From: Brumimicrobium aurantiacum
GTDB lineage: Bacteria; Bacteroidota; Bacteroidia; Flavobacteriales_D; Crocinitomicaceae
Reading direction: 5' to 3'
NCBI RefSeq assembly: GCF_003402975.1
Contig: NZ_QURB01000004.1
Span: 182,966 to 246,965, forward strand
Length of the DNA stretch: 64,000 nt
In this document: positions 9,203-17,268 of the stretch, piece after piece
Position numbering within the stretch: position 1 is the stretch's first letter
How the letters are laid out: each line of letters starts with the position of its first letter
The notes under the pieces: generated by a model
Seen by the model: only the letters and a program-made list of their open reading frames with translations
Databases searched by the model: none
Told to the model about the DNA's origin: nothing
Position numbers and translations under genes: made by a program

Positions 9203-10071
9203 CTACTTCTAGTTAAAAATAGGCGATTTAATGCTGCAAGATATTTTCCGTCAGTTGATAAACTAGCATAATCAACACCGGCCTTACGGAATTTTATGAC
9301 CAATTGTTTTTCATTGTCATTGAACTGCATTCTATACTTTTCTCTAACCTTTTTTGAATTTGTATTGACCCAACGTTTTTTCTTTGATTCGGCATCAAAC
9401 ATTTTAATCAAACCAAGTTTTGGCAATTCTTTTTCGGCATAATCAAATAAACGAATCGCCACCATATCGTGTTTACTATTTGCAATTTTTAGACCTTCAA
9501 AAAAGTCTGTTTCATCATAGAAATCACTAATTAAAAAGCAAATACTTCTTTTCTTCACCACATTTCTAAAGTAACGTAAACCCTCCTTTATATTCGTACC
9601 CTCCTTTTCAGGTTTAAAAAGAATCAATTCTCGCAAAATCATCAGGGCATGCATTCGACCTTTGTTGGGTGGAATGTACTTTTCTACGCTGTTACTAATA
9701 AAAATAGCACCAATCTTATCATTATTTGCAACCGCTGAAAAAGCAAGAACGGCAGCCACTTCAAGCATTAATTCCTTTTTTGATTTTACGCGAGTTCCAT
9801 AATTGATCGATTCAGAAAGGTCGAGCACCAAAAATACGGAAAGCTCTCTTTCTTCTTCAAAAACTTTCACAAAAGGCTCATTGAATCTAGCAGTAACATT
9901 CCAATCAATATTACGCACATCATCGCCATATTGATAATTTTTCACATCAGAAAAGGTCATTCCTTTTCCTTTAAAGGCAGAATGATACTCCCCTGAAAAC
10001 ACCTGTTTTGTTAAACCACGTGTTTTAATTTCAATTTCTCGTACTTTTTTAAGTAACTCTTTCGTTTCCAT
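9199..10071 (-). CDS. DUF58/VWA-like protein of the MoxR operon
   Basis: 290 residues from the ATG at 10071; the in-frame TTG at 10083 would only add four residues. The family signature GDDVRNIDWNVTARF is at 49-63 and the VWA metal site DLSES at 84-88. No membrane helix or signal peptide, so it is cytoplasmic. DUF58 proteins almost always sit next to MoxR ATPases and are thought to link the ATPase to the membrane VWA proteins (established association, mechanism not settled). It starts 17 bases after the moxR stop. Confidence 0.88.
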   Translation of the reverse strand: METKELLKKVREIEIKTRGLTKQVFSGEYHSAFKGKGMTFSDVKNYQYGDDVRNIDWNVTARFNEPFVKVFEEERELSVFLVLDLSESINYGTRVKSKKELMLEVAAVLAFSAVANNDKIGAIFISNSVEKYIPPNKGRMHALMILRELILFKPEKEGTNIKEGLRYFRNVVKKRSICFLISDFYDETDFFEGLKIANSKHDMVAIRLFDYAEKELPKLGLIKMFDAESKKKRWVNTNSKKVREKYRMQFNDNEKQLVIKFRKAGVDYASLSTDGKYLAALNRLFLTRSR

Positions 10072-10088
10072 TTTTATGATCAACCGAT

Positions 10089-11111
10089 TTACGGAACTTC
10101 AACCCTTGCCAATACTTTTTCGACAATGGCTTTGGCATCAACACCTTCCGCTTCTGCTTCATAGGTCAATCCTAATCGATGTTGAATAACATCTACTGCG
10201 ATGTTTCGAATATCTTCTGGAATCACATAAGCACGACCATTCAAGAAGGCATTTGCTTTTGCTGCCAGTGCCATATTGATACTCGCTCTTGGAGAGGCAC
10301 CAAAAGAAATCAATGGTGACAAATTAATTAAATCGTATGCTTTGGGATCTCTTGTTGCGAAAACAATATCGATGATGTATTTTTCAATTTTTTCATCCAA
10401 ATAAACCTCTCGCACCAAATCCCTTAACTTTATTATATCATCCGGACTTACCACTGCTTTGGCTTTATTCAATCCTTCTTTTCTTACGTTACTACGCAAG
10501 ATTTGCATTTCTTCTTCTGGATTTGGATATTCTAACTTCACTTTAAGCATAAATCTGTCGACTTGAGCCTCAGGAAGCGGATAAGTTCCTTCTTGTTCAA
10601 TTGGATTTTGTGTAGCCATCACCAAGAAAGGTTTTGGTAATTTAAAGGTGTCATCACCAATTGTAACCTGTCTTTCCTGCATTGCTTCCAATAATGCGGA
10701 TTGTACTTTTGCAGGAGCTCTATTGATCTCATCAGCAAGTACGAAATTGGCAAAAATTGGACCTTTTGTTACAGAGAATTCTTGATTTTTTTGATTGTAA
10801 ATTAAGGTTCCAGTAACATCTGCAGGTAAAAGGTCTGGAGTAAATTGAATACGACTAAAATCTCCTCCTACAACATCAGAAAGTGTATTGATCGCAAGTG
10901 TTTTTGCAAGACCAGGAACACCTTCTAGTAAAATATGTCCATCTGCCAAAAGAGCAATTAACAATCGCTCTACCATTCTGTCTTGACCAACAATTACACT
11001 AGACATCTCCTTTCTCATCATATTGATCAAAGGAGTTTCATTTTGAATTTTTTCTGCCAATTGACGAATTGATTCAGCGGGTGTAACTGAAGACGATGTG
11101 TTTTCTTCCAT
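10089..11111 (-). CDS. moxR: MoxR-family AAA+ ATPase
   Basis: 340 residues. Walker A GVPGLAKT at 64-71, Walker B FVLADEINRAP at about 126-136, the MoxR sensor stretch LPKPFLVMATQNPIEQEGTYPLPEAQVDRFM, and a C-terminal lid with SPRASINMALAAKA. MoxR ATPases are chaperone-like and act with VWA proteins; here seven such genes follow on the same strand with no gap above about 20 bases, so it leads the bat operon. The start is the first ATG (MEENTSSSV). The upstream 209-bp region is shared with the divergent GH3 gene. Confidence 0.93.
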   Translation of the reverse strand: MEENTSSSVTPAESIRQLAEKIQNETPLINMMRKEMSSVIVGQDRMVERLLIALLADGHILLEGVPGLAKTLAINTLSDVVGGDFSRIQFTPDLLPADVTGTLIYNQKNQEFSVTKGPIFANFVLADEINRAPAKVQSALLEAMQERQVTIGDDTFKLPKPFLVMATQNPIEQEGTYPLPEAQVDRFMLKVKLEYPNPEEEMQILRSNVRKEGLNKAKAVVSPDDIIKLRDLVREVYLDEKIEKYIIDIVFATRDPKAYDLINLSPLISFGASPRASINMALAAKANAFLNGRAYVIPEDIRNIAVDVIQHRLGLTYEAEAEGVDAKAIVEKVLARVEVP

Positions 11112-11168
11112 AGTTTTATGTTATATCATACAAATATGTTGATTTGTTCTGCCAAGCATATCCTGAAC

Positions 11169-11200
11169 GCTGTTAAAGATTGTTAAGCATATTTAACAGC
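11169..11200. promoter_or_regulatory. TGTTAA inverted/direct repeat, putative operator in the moxR/GH3 divergent region
   Basis: GCTGTTAAA at 11169-11177 and its exact reverse complement TTTAACAGC at 11192-11200 flank a third half-site, TGTTAA at 11181-11186, spaced exactly 10 bases from the first TGTTAA (11171-11176). Such spacing suits a dimeric regulator on one DNA face. It sits about 60 bases upstream of moxR and 120 upstream of the GH3 gene, so it could control either. The regulator is unknown. Confidence 0.45.
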
Positions 11201-11320
11201 TTATAATTTTCGGAAATTGCAAATTTAGTGACAAAAAAACAAATAACATATTTTAATAAATAATCAGAAGATAAATCCTTAGTTTGAAAAGCAAATAAAT
11301 TCAAACTATAATACATTAAA

Positions 11321-12847
11321 ATGGCCCTATTTGGAAATATAATTAAAGGAATGATAGAATTTAAAGATTTTATCACCAGCGATATCGATCCCGTTGAAGC
11401 ACAAGAAAAAGTGCTTACTGAACTACTCTCTAAAGCAAAAGATACAGAATTTGGAAAAAAATATGATTTTTCATCAATCCTAAAATCTGAAGATATACCC
11501 AAAAGTTTTTCAGAAAAAGTTCCTTATTTTGACTACAATAAAATGAATAAAGAGTGGTGGAATAAATACCACGATGGAGAAGAAAACATTACATGGCCTG
11601 GAAAACCTAAATTTTTCGCCTTAAGCTCTGGAACTACTGGAAAATCCAGTAAGCGAATTCCTGTTACAGATGAAATGCTTGATGCGATTAAACAAGCGGG
11701 AATTAGACAAATTACGTCATTAAGTAATTTTGACTTTGAAGCCGATCTTTTTGAAAAGGAAATCATGATGCTGGGAAGTTCCTCTAATTTACAAGAACAT
11801 AATGATTTTCTAGAAGGAGAAATCAGTGGAATCAGCACGAAGAATATTCCATTTTGGTTTAAAGGATATTACAAACCTGGAGATGAAATTTCGAATATTG
11901 ACGATTGGGACGAAAGGGTTGAAGCCATTGCAAAAAATGCAAAAGAATGGGACATTGGTGCAATTAGTGGTATTCCAACATGGATTGAACTCATGATTAA
12001 AAAAGTGATTGAATATCATGAAGTTGAACACATTCATGAAGTATGGCCTAATTTTGAAGTCTATACCTCCGGTGGTGTTGCTTTTAAGGCTTATGAAAAA
12101 AGTTTCAATGCCTTACTCGGACATCCTATCACTGTGATCGATACTTATTTTGCTTCTGAAGGTTTTATTGCTTCACAAACAAGACCAGAAACAGATGCCA
12201 TGCAATTATTGTTGGACAATGGCATTTACTTTGAATTTGTTCCTTTTAAAGCCGATTATATTCAAGAAGATGGATCTTTAGTTCCTGATGCTCCAGTTAT
12301 TCCATTAAAAGAGGTAGAATTGGATCAAGAATATGTTTTAATCATTAGTACTGTGAGTGGAGCTTGGCGCTATGAGATTGGTGATACGATTGAATTTACA
12401 AACATTGAGAAAGCTGAGATTAAGATCACAGGAAGAACTAAGTTTTTCTTGAATACTGTTGGTTCTCAATTATCGGTTAACAAAATGGATGACGCCATGA
12501 ATCAATTAGAAGACGAATATAAAACTGAAATTTCCGAATATCTGGTTTGTGCAAAACGAGCGGATGATGGAGAGTTTTATCATCATTGGTATATCGGAAG
12601 CGAAGACAGTTTGGATACTGAAAAAGTTTCTAAAACACTTGACAAATTCTTTAAACAATCGAATAAAAATTATAAAGTGGCCCGATCCAAAGCTTTAAAA
12701 GGATTAAAAGTAAAAATTGTTTCTAACGACATTTTTTATGAATGGTCTAATCAAAACAAAAAGAAAGGCGGACAAGTTAAAATGGAGAAAGTCATGAGTG
12801 AAGAGAAATTTGAGGAGTGGGAGAAGTTTGTTAACGGAGAGTCCTGA
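11321..12847 (+). CDS. GH3-family acyl-acid-amido synthetase-like protein
   Basis: 508 residues, the usual length of bacterial GH3 proteins. GH3 enzymes belong to the adenylate-forming superfamily: in plants they activate jasmonate or auxin with ATP and join an amino acid. The ATP loop is visible as LSSGTTGKSSKRIPVT at about 104-119, and the later adenylation segments as EVYTSGGVAFKAYEKSF, YFASEGFIASQ and GAWRYEIGDTIEFTN. Substrates of bacterial members are largely unknown. No signal peptide, so cytoplasmic. It is the only plus-strand gene that I trust in this window, divergent from moxR and followed by a hairpin-rich repeat tract. Confidence 0.88.
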   Translation: MALFGNIIKGMIEFKDFITSDIDPVEAQEKVLTELLSKAKDTEFGKKYDFSSILKSEDIPKSFSEKVPYFDYNKMNKEWWNKYHDGEENITWPGKPKFFALSSGTTGKSSKRIPVTDEMLDAIKQAGIRQITSLSNFDFEADLFEKEIMMLGSSSNLQEHNDFLEGEISGISTKNIPFWFKGYYKPGDEISNIDDWDERVEAIAKNAKEWDIGAISGIPTWIELMIKKVIEYHEVEHIHEVWPNFEVYTSGGVAFKAYEKSFNALLGHPITVIDTYFASEGFIASQTRPETDAMQLLLDNGIYFEFVPFKADYIQEDGSLVPDAPVIPLKEVELDQEYVLIISTVSGAWRYEIGDTIEFTNIEKAEIKITGRTKFFLNTVGSQLSVNKMDDAMNQLEDEYKTEISEYLVCAKRADDGEFYHHWYIGSEDSLDTEKVSKTLDKFFKQSNKNYKVARSKALKGLKVKIVSNDIFYEWSNQNKKKGGQVKMEKVMSEEKFEEWEKFVNGES

Positions 12848-12956
12848 ATGAAGAATGATCAATGACTTATTTAAATGAAGAATGAAATATATTTCACTCT
12901 TCATTTTTCATTGTTAATTTTTCATTGTTAATTTTTTCATTTTTCATTCCCTACCC
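12848..12956. repeat. Intergenic AATGAA-type repeat tract
   Basis: Between the convergent GH3 and peptidase genes are near-repeats of GAATGAAGAATGA on the plus strand and, further on, two exact copies of TTTTTCATTGTTAAT followed by TTTTTTCATTTTTCATTCC. The second half is roughly the reverse complement of the first, so the whole tract is an imperfect palindrome. It overlaps the end of the peptidase gene. Confidence 0.6.
12877..12902. terminator. Bidirectional terminator hairpin after the GH3 gene
   Basis: GAAGAATGAAA and TTTCACTCTTC pair over 11 positions with one mismatch around a 4-nt loop, followed on the plus strand by ATTTTTC. It lies between convergent genes and could terminate both transcripts. 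Confidence 0.5.
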
Positions 12957-13516
12957 CCATCTCTATGGTTTACAATTTCCATAATTTCTTCCGGAGAAAG
13001 GTAAAATTTCTGAATGCGTAGTTTATATTTTGAAGAGATATCTGCATGATTGAGGATGAAGTTTTTAGTCTTAAGAATATATTCTTCCATTCCATGATTC
13101 ACTGCAAAAGTATCTGCTGCACGCTCTGCTTCAACGATATGTGTTGGTGAAAAGAGATATTTCAGTCCAAACCAAACAAGATTGAGTTTACTTCTATTTT
13201 GATAGTCCATAATATGTCCTAATTCATGACCTATCCAACCAATCATCACATCTGTAGGAACATCTACAGTCGCGAACTCTTTATCTGAAATCTTAAACTT
13301 TTCGCTAATTAAAATTACATATTCCCTCTTTCTTCTTGTTTTAAAAAAGCTCCCAAATTTAGGGCGAGCCTGCATTGTAGATTTCTTAATATTCTTTTTA
13401 AATTTAATTTCAATTCTTACATCCTCCAATTCAGGATAATGTGATAAAGCAAATTCTGCTTCTCTTTTTATAATTTTCGGTATTTTAATTTGACTTGGAT
13501 AAGTTAAGTCTGACAT
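12944..13516 (-). CDS. Small HExxH metallopeptidase-like protein
   Basis: 190 residues, unnamed. Residues 97-101 are HELGH inside GWIGHELGHIMDYQ, the zinc-binding HExxH motif, and EAERAADTFAV further on supplies a likely third ligand (Glu131 in an ExxxD arrangement, with Asp135), as in M48-type gluzincins. There is no signal peptide; the stretch NLVWFGLKYLFSP (about 112-124) is mildly hydrophobic but too short and mixed for a sure membrane helix. The catalytic set is complete, so a working peptidase is plausible; the substrate is unknown. It stands alone between a terminator and a 118-bp gap. Confidence 0.65.
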   Translation of the reverse strand: MSDLTYPSQIKIPKIIKREAEFALSHYPELEDVRIEIKFKKNIKKSTMQARPKFGSFFKTRRKREYVILISEKFKISDKEFATVDVPTDVMIGWIGHELGHIMDYQNRSKLNLVWFGLKYLFSPTHIVEAERAADTFAVNHGMEEYILKTKNFILNHADISSKYKLRIQKFYLSPEEIMEIVNHRDGGRE

Positions 13517-13634
13517 ATTATCTGAGTGCGTTATTTTATATATTAATAAAGTATATACTATAAGATAACAAAACCAAGCTTGTAATCAAGGGACAGCGGA
13601 CAACTTTAATATAAATTAACGACAACAAAGAGTA

Positions 13635-14558
13635 TTAATGATAATAACCATAGTTTCTTAGCTCTAAGACCTTTATAAAATTGGTAGCAATATCTTGTTC
13701 CAAAACATCGTCAATCAGGGCTGAGTTTTCATCATATAAAACCTGAAATTGTTTAATATACTTTCCGTTCTTATACACTTTCTTTTTGGTTAGATTTTGT
13801 TTTCTGTCATATTCAAAAACAAAAGACTCCTTCTGGTTTCCATAGATTGTGGAATGAACTGTTATACTATCCAAATCACTTTTGTGATCATAATAATAGT
13901 TCGTTTTTTTCATCCCAGGCATTCTATTCAATCGTTCAATTTCTTGGGTTTTCAAACCTTTTCTATTCAAATAGGTCGTAACGGTTTTATATGCTTCGGC
14001 TTGATCATTAAACAGTGTACGTTTATATTTCCCTTTTCCTTCCTGATAGGTGCTTTTCTCTAATGAAACGGTATATTCCTTACTCACCACGAAACTAGAA
14101 GTACGATAAGGCTTATTACTTAAATATCTGCGGTATTCTTTCTGAATCACTCTACCTTTGTCGTCATAACTAAAAAGGTAGGCATAATTACCAAATTCAT
14201 CTCTTTGGCGGATAGCAATGAGGTTTCCATTATTATCATAATCAAAATAACTAACCAATGTATCACTTTCCAATGTTAGTGGAACACTTTCATATTTTTC
14301 GACTAACTGTCCTTTGTTATTGAAATGATAGGCTGTAAAGTGAGCCGTTTCTCGAGGCTTATCTCCTAACTTATAATGCAACTCTCTACCTGATATTGAT
14401 TTGATTCCTTTCTCTTTAATTTCTTGTTCATTAAAAAACGGATTAATGGTAAAAACTTCGCCATCCGTGTTATCAATCAACTGTGCAAAGCATAGCTGTG
14501 GAACGAAAATTAGGAGAAGTACAAAAACTAAAGAATCTTTAAAAGTGAAATTTCGCAT
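13635..14558 (-). CDS. Secreted protein with YD/RHS-like repeats, function unknown
   Basis: 307 residues. Signal peptide at 1-26 (ends QLCFAQ). The body repeats the pattern of wall-associated YD repeats: YHFNNKGQLVEKYES, YFDYDNNGNLIAIRQRDEFG, FSYDDKGRVIQKEYRRY, FEYDRKQNLTKKKVYKNG. Such repeats form beta-structures; there is no toxin-like C-terminus and no T9SS tail. I do not recognise a specific function. The next gene upstream ends 12 bases before it, so they may share a transcript. Confidence 0.65.
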   Translation of the reverse strand: MRNFTFKDSLVFVLLLIFVPQLCFAQLIDNTDGEVFTINPFFNEQEIKEKGIKSISGRELHYKLGDKPRETAHFTAYHFNNKGQLVEKYESVPLTLESDTLVSYFDYDNNGNLIAIRQRDEFGNYAYLFSYDDKGRVIQKEYRRYLSNKPYRTSSFVVSKEYTVSLEKSTYQEGKGKYKRTLFNDQAEAYKTVTTYLNRKGLKTQEIERLNRMPGMKKTNYYYDHKSDLDSITVHSTIYGNQKESFVFEYDRKQNLTKKKVYKNGKYIKQFQVLYDENSALIDDVLEQDIATNFIKVLELRNYGYYH

Positions 14559-14569
14559 GGATAAAAAGT

Positions 14570-14845
14570 TTAATTTGATTTAAAATATTTCTTTGCCTTT
14601 GTATTCCTATGTGGACAGCCTGGCCAACAGCATGGACGTTTTTTTCCTTCAAGAATTTCAGATTTCAAGCGTTGAACATGGTTCTCTCTTGTTTCGGCCT
14701 TCTTCACAATTGTTGTCCAACAAATCCATTCATTTCTTGCCAACGGAGTCAATTTATTCCATTTACTAAGTAATTCTTCGTCTGAAGTTAAAACCTGTTT
14801 GATATCATCAGGCAATTCATGAACCACACCTCCTTCAATATTCAT
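14570..14845 (-). CDS. YdeI/OmpD-associated-type small protein
   Basis: 91 residues from the ATG at 14845; an in-frame TTG at 14854 is less likely. LPDDIKQVLTSDEELLSKWNKLTPLARNEWICW and EGKKRPCCWPGCPHR match the C-terminal part of the YdeI/OmpD-associated (OmdA-like) family, whose members have been linked to resistance to cationic peptides. The enzyme-like role is unknown. The CCWPGC cluster may bind metal (inference). Family members are often about twice this length with an extra N-terminal domain, which is absent here. Confidence 0.7.
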   Translation of the reverse strand: MNIEGGVVHELPDDIKQVLTSDEELLSKWNKLTPLARNEWICWTTIVKKAETRENHVQRLKSEILEGKKRPCCWPGCPHRNTKAKKYFKSN

Positions 14846-15174
14846 TTCTCTCAATAATTTATTTGACTACATCAAAACAGCTTAAACCATTATAAACGTA
14901 GATCTTACCGTCTTCATTTAATGCGAATATAACTCCAAATCATAAAACTTTTCTATTAAAACGTCAACTTTTCTCCAATATGCGTTAATAACAGGGAATA
15001 TTTTTTTAAATGATTTAAGACTTTCCTATTCAGTAAAATAGGCCATCAATTGATCTTAGCTCAAAACAAAAAGCCCTACTTCGAGAAGTAGGGCTTTTCA
15101 CCATATAATTCAATGTGAGCATCAAATTGATATTGAATAACCGACTTATATTAACAAGTAACTGGCTATTAGTT
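14846..15174. other. Non-coding gap with the end of the dcw operon
   Basis: About 330 AT-rich bases. The only clear element is the strong hairpin at 15069-15098. I see no conserved ORF, no RNA gene and no consensus TAnnTTTG promoter for the downstream small genes. Confidence 0.6.
15069..15098 (-). terminator. Rho-independent terminator of the dcw operon
   Basis: AAAAGCCCTACTT and AAGTAGGGCTTTT pair perfectly over 13 bases around a 4-nt loop. On the minus strand the stem is followed by TTTTTGTTTTG, so it best terminates transcription coming from ftsZ and yqeY, about 75 bases after the yqeY stop. Confidence 0.9.
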
Positions 15175-15621
15175 TTATTTATTCAACTCTTCTTTAACGA
15201 TAGTTGAAATTAATTTTCCATCAGCTTTCCCTGCAAGAGACTTTGTTAATGGTCCCATTACTTTACCCATATCTTGTGGGCCAGAAGCTCCGGACTTTTC
15301 AATTGCTTCCACAACCAAAGTTCTAATTTCAGCTTCGTCCATCATTTTAGGCATATAATTTTCGATGATTTTTGCTTCAAACAACTCTGCTTCTGCTAAA
15401 TCTTCTCTACCTTGATCTACATAAACAGCATGTGAATCCATACGTTGCTTATGTAATTTAATGATGATCTTGTTTTCTTTTGACTCATCCACTTCTCCAT
15501 TTCCAGAAGTTGCTTCATTCAAAAGTTTTGATTTGATATCACGTAAAGCACCTAATTTTTCTTTGTCCTTAGCACGCATTGCGTCCTTGATATCTTGGTT
15601 TATTATATCCGTTAAACTCAT
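15175..15621 (-). CDS. yqeY: GatB/YqeY domain protein
   Basis: 148 residues, full length for the stand-alone YqeY family. Markers are INQDIKDAMRAKDKEKLGALRDIKS at the start and YMPKMMDEAEIRTLV, GPQDMGKVMGPLTKSLAGKADGKLIS at the end. The domain is the same as the tail of GatB, where it helps to bind tRNA in the amidotransferase; the free protein is thought to act on tRNA or its amidation, not proven. It follows ftsZ by 10 bases and is the last gene before the operon terminator, an order common in Bacteroidota. Confidence 0.9.
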   Translation of the reverse strand: MSLTDIINQDIKDAMRAKDKEKLGALRDIKSKLLNEATSGNGEVDESKENKIIIKLHKQRMDSHAVYVDQGREDLAEAELFEAKIIENYMPKMMDEAEIRTLVVEAIEKSGASGPQDMGKVMGPLTKSLAGKADGKLISTIVKEELNK

Positions 15622-15631
15622 TTTCTATAAA

Positions 15632-17239
15632 TTAATCAACGTTATCGTGTAAGAAAGAGTTCGTTCCACGAAGTGTTGTATTGTTTCCATTATCATTTGG
15701 AGAAACTTCGTATCTTGAAGCTGAGTCGCTAGAAGAGCTTACGTTATCATCCAAGTTAATTTTTCTTCTTTTAAATGCTGGTTGACGTTCAAGTTCACTT
15801 AATCCCTCAGCACTATTTAGGTGAGATGTATAGTTCTTGATACGTTCCAAACGCTCTTGCGTTCTTCTTTGTTGTTCTTCTTGCGTTAATTCTTGCGAAC
15901 TAGCGTTTCCCTCAAAAGAAGTATCTTCATCCATTTCATCATCTAAAAAATAACGTTTTACATCGTCACTTTTTTCAGTTGTTTCTTTGGCACTTGACGC
16001 TTCATTTACTTTATCATCTTTTGTTTCTGAAGACTGATCTGTTGATGAAGGCAATACTGTCTTCACTTCCCAGTTCATTGTTGATGCAGTAGAAGTTGGC
16101 TCTTCCTTCTTTTCCTCAACCTCTTCAGTACTCGTTGATTTCATATAAGGCTCAGACTCTTTTTTTTCAACGTATTCATTTTTCGAAACCGCTGAATCTA
16201 AAGGTTTTGAGATTTCCTTTTTAGTATCATCCTCTAAGACTTGTACTTTTTTTTGAGGAGCTTTCTCGAAACCAGTCACTGGAGAGTGATTAAACCCCGT
16301 AGCGATAATCGTAACACTCAACTCTTCACCAAGCGTTTCATCATATCCATGACCCCAAATTACATCTGCAGTTGAACCTGCTTCGTCTTGGATGTAATCT
16401 GTAATTTCAGAAATCTCATCCATTAATACCTCTTTCGAACCATAAGTAATGTTCAACAATACGTATTCAGCACCAGAAATATCGTTATCGTTCAACAATG
16501 GAGATGACAATGCATCTTGAACCGCTTCCATTGCACGCGTATCTCCTTCAGCAGAAGCAGATCCCATCACTGCAACACCACTGTCTTTCATTACTGTATT
16601 TACATCATTGAAGTCAACGTTAATTGCACCCGTTACAGAAATCACATCTGCGATTCCTTTTGCTGCAGTTGCCAAAACATCATCAGCCTGAGCAAATGCA
16701 TTTCCAAGCGTTAAGTTTCCAGAGATTTCACGTAAACGTTCGTTGTTAATCACCAAAAGTGTATCAACAGCTTCACGCATAGATTCTAATCCTTCTTCCG
16801 CTTGTTGGCGACGTTTTCTTCCTTCAAAATTAAATGGTACAGTTACGATACCTACTGTAAGAATTCCTAATTCTCTAGCAGTTTTAGCGATTACAGGTGC
16901 TGCACCCGTACCCGTTCCACCACCCATTCCAGCGGTAACGAAAACCATTTTTGTATTCTTAGATAATAAATCTCTTATATCGTCAATGTTTTCGATAGCG
17001 GCGTTCATTCCAATTTCTGGAATAGAACCAGCTCCACGACCTTCAGTTAAAGATGGTCCAAGCTGAATTTTAAATGGCACAGGGGAAATATCGAGTGCTT
17101 GACGGTCTGTATTACAGACAATAAAGTCTACTCCATCAAAACCCTGGTTATACATGTGGTTCACCGCGTTACTTCCACCACCACCAACACCAATTACCTT
17201 GATGATAGATGAGTGATCTTTTGGGATATCGAATTCCAT
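15632..17239 (-). CDS. ftsZ: Cell-division GTPase FtsZ
   Basis: 535 residues: a tubulin-like core (about 1-320) and an unusually long acidic, Ser/Thr-rich linker of about 180 residues before the tail. The GTP loop GGGTGTG is at 106-112, preceded by FVTAGM, and the T7 catalytic loop shows NVDFNDVNTVM. The C-terminal part has a conserved RQPAFKRRKINLDD block, which is likely the binding peptide for FtsA and partners. FtsZ forms the septal ring in the cytoplasm at midcell. The start MEFDIPKDHSS is the first ATG; the ftsA stop is 29 bases upstream. Confidence 0.97.
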   Translation of the reverse strand: MEFDIPKDHSSIIKVIGVGGGGSNAVNHMYNQGFDGVDFIVCNTDRQALDISPVPFKIQLGPSLTEGRGAGSIPEIGMNAAIENIDDIRDLLSKNTKMVFVTAGMGGGTGTGAAPVIAKTARELGILTVGIVTVPFNFEGRKRRQQAEEGLESMREAVDTLLVINNERLREISGNLTLGNAFAQADDVLATAAKGIADVISVTGAINVDFNDVNTVMKDSGVAVMGSASAEGDTRAMEAVQDALSSPLLNDNDISGAEYVLLNITYGSKEVLMDEISEITDYIQDEAGSTADVIWGHGYDETLGEELSVTIIATGFNHSPVTGFEKAPQKKVQVLEDDTKKEISKPLDSAVSKNEYVEKKESEPYMKSTSTEEVEEKKEEPTSTASTMNWEVKTVLPSSTDQSSETKDDKVNEASSAKETTEKSDDVKRYFLDDEMDEDTSFEGNASSQELTQEEQQRRTQERLERIKNYTSHLNSAEGLSELERQPAFKRRKINLDDNVSSSSDSASRYEVSPNDNGNNTTLRGTNSFLHDNVD

Positions 17240-17268
17240 AATATTTATTTTTATCGGTTGCTAATTAA

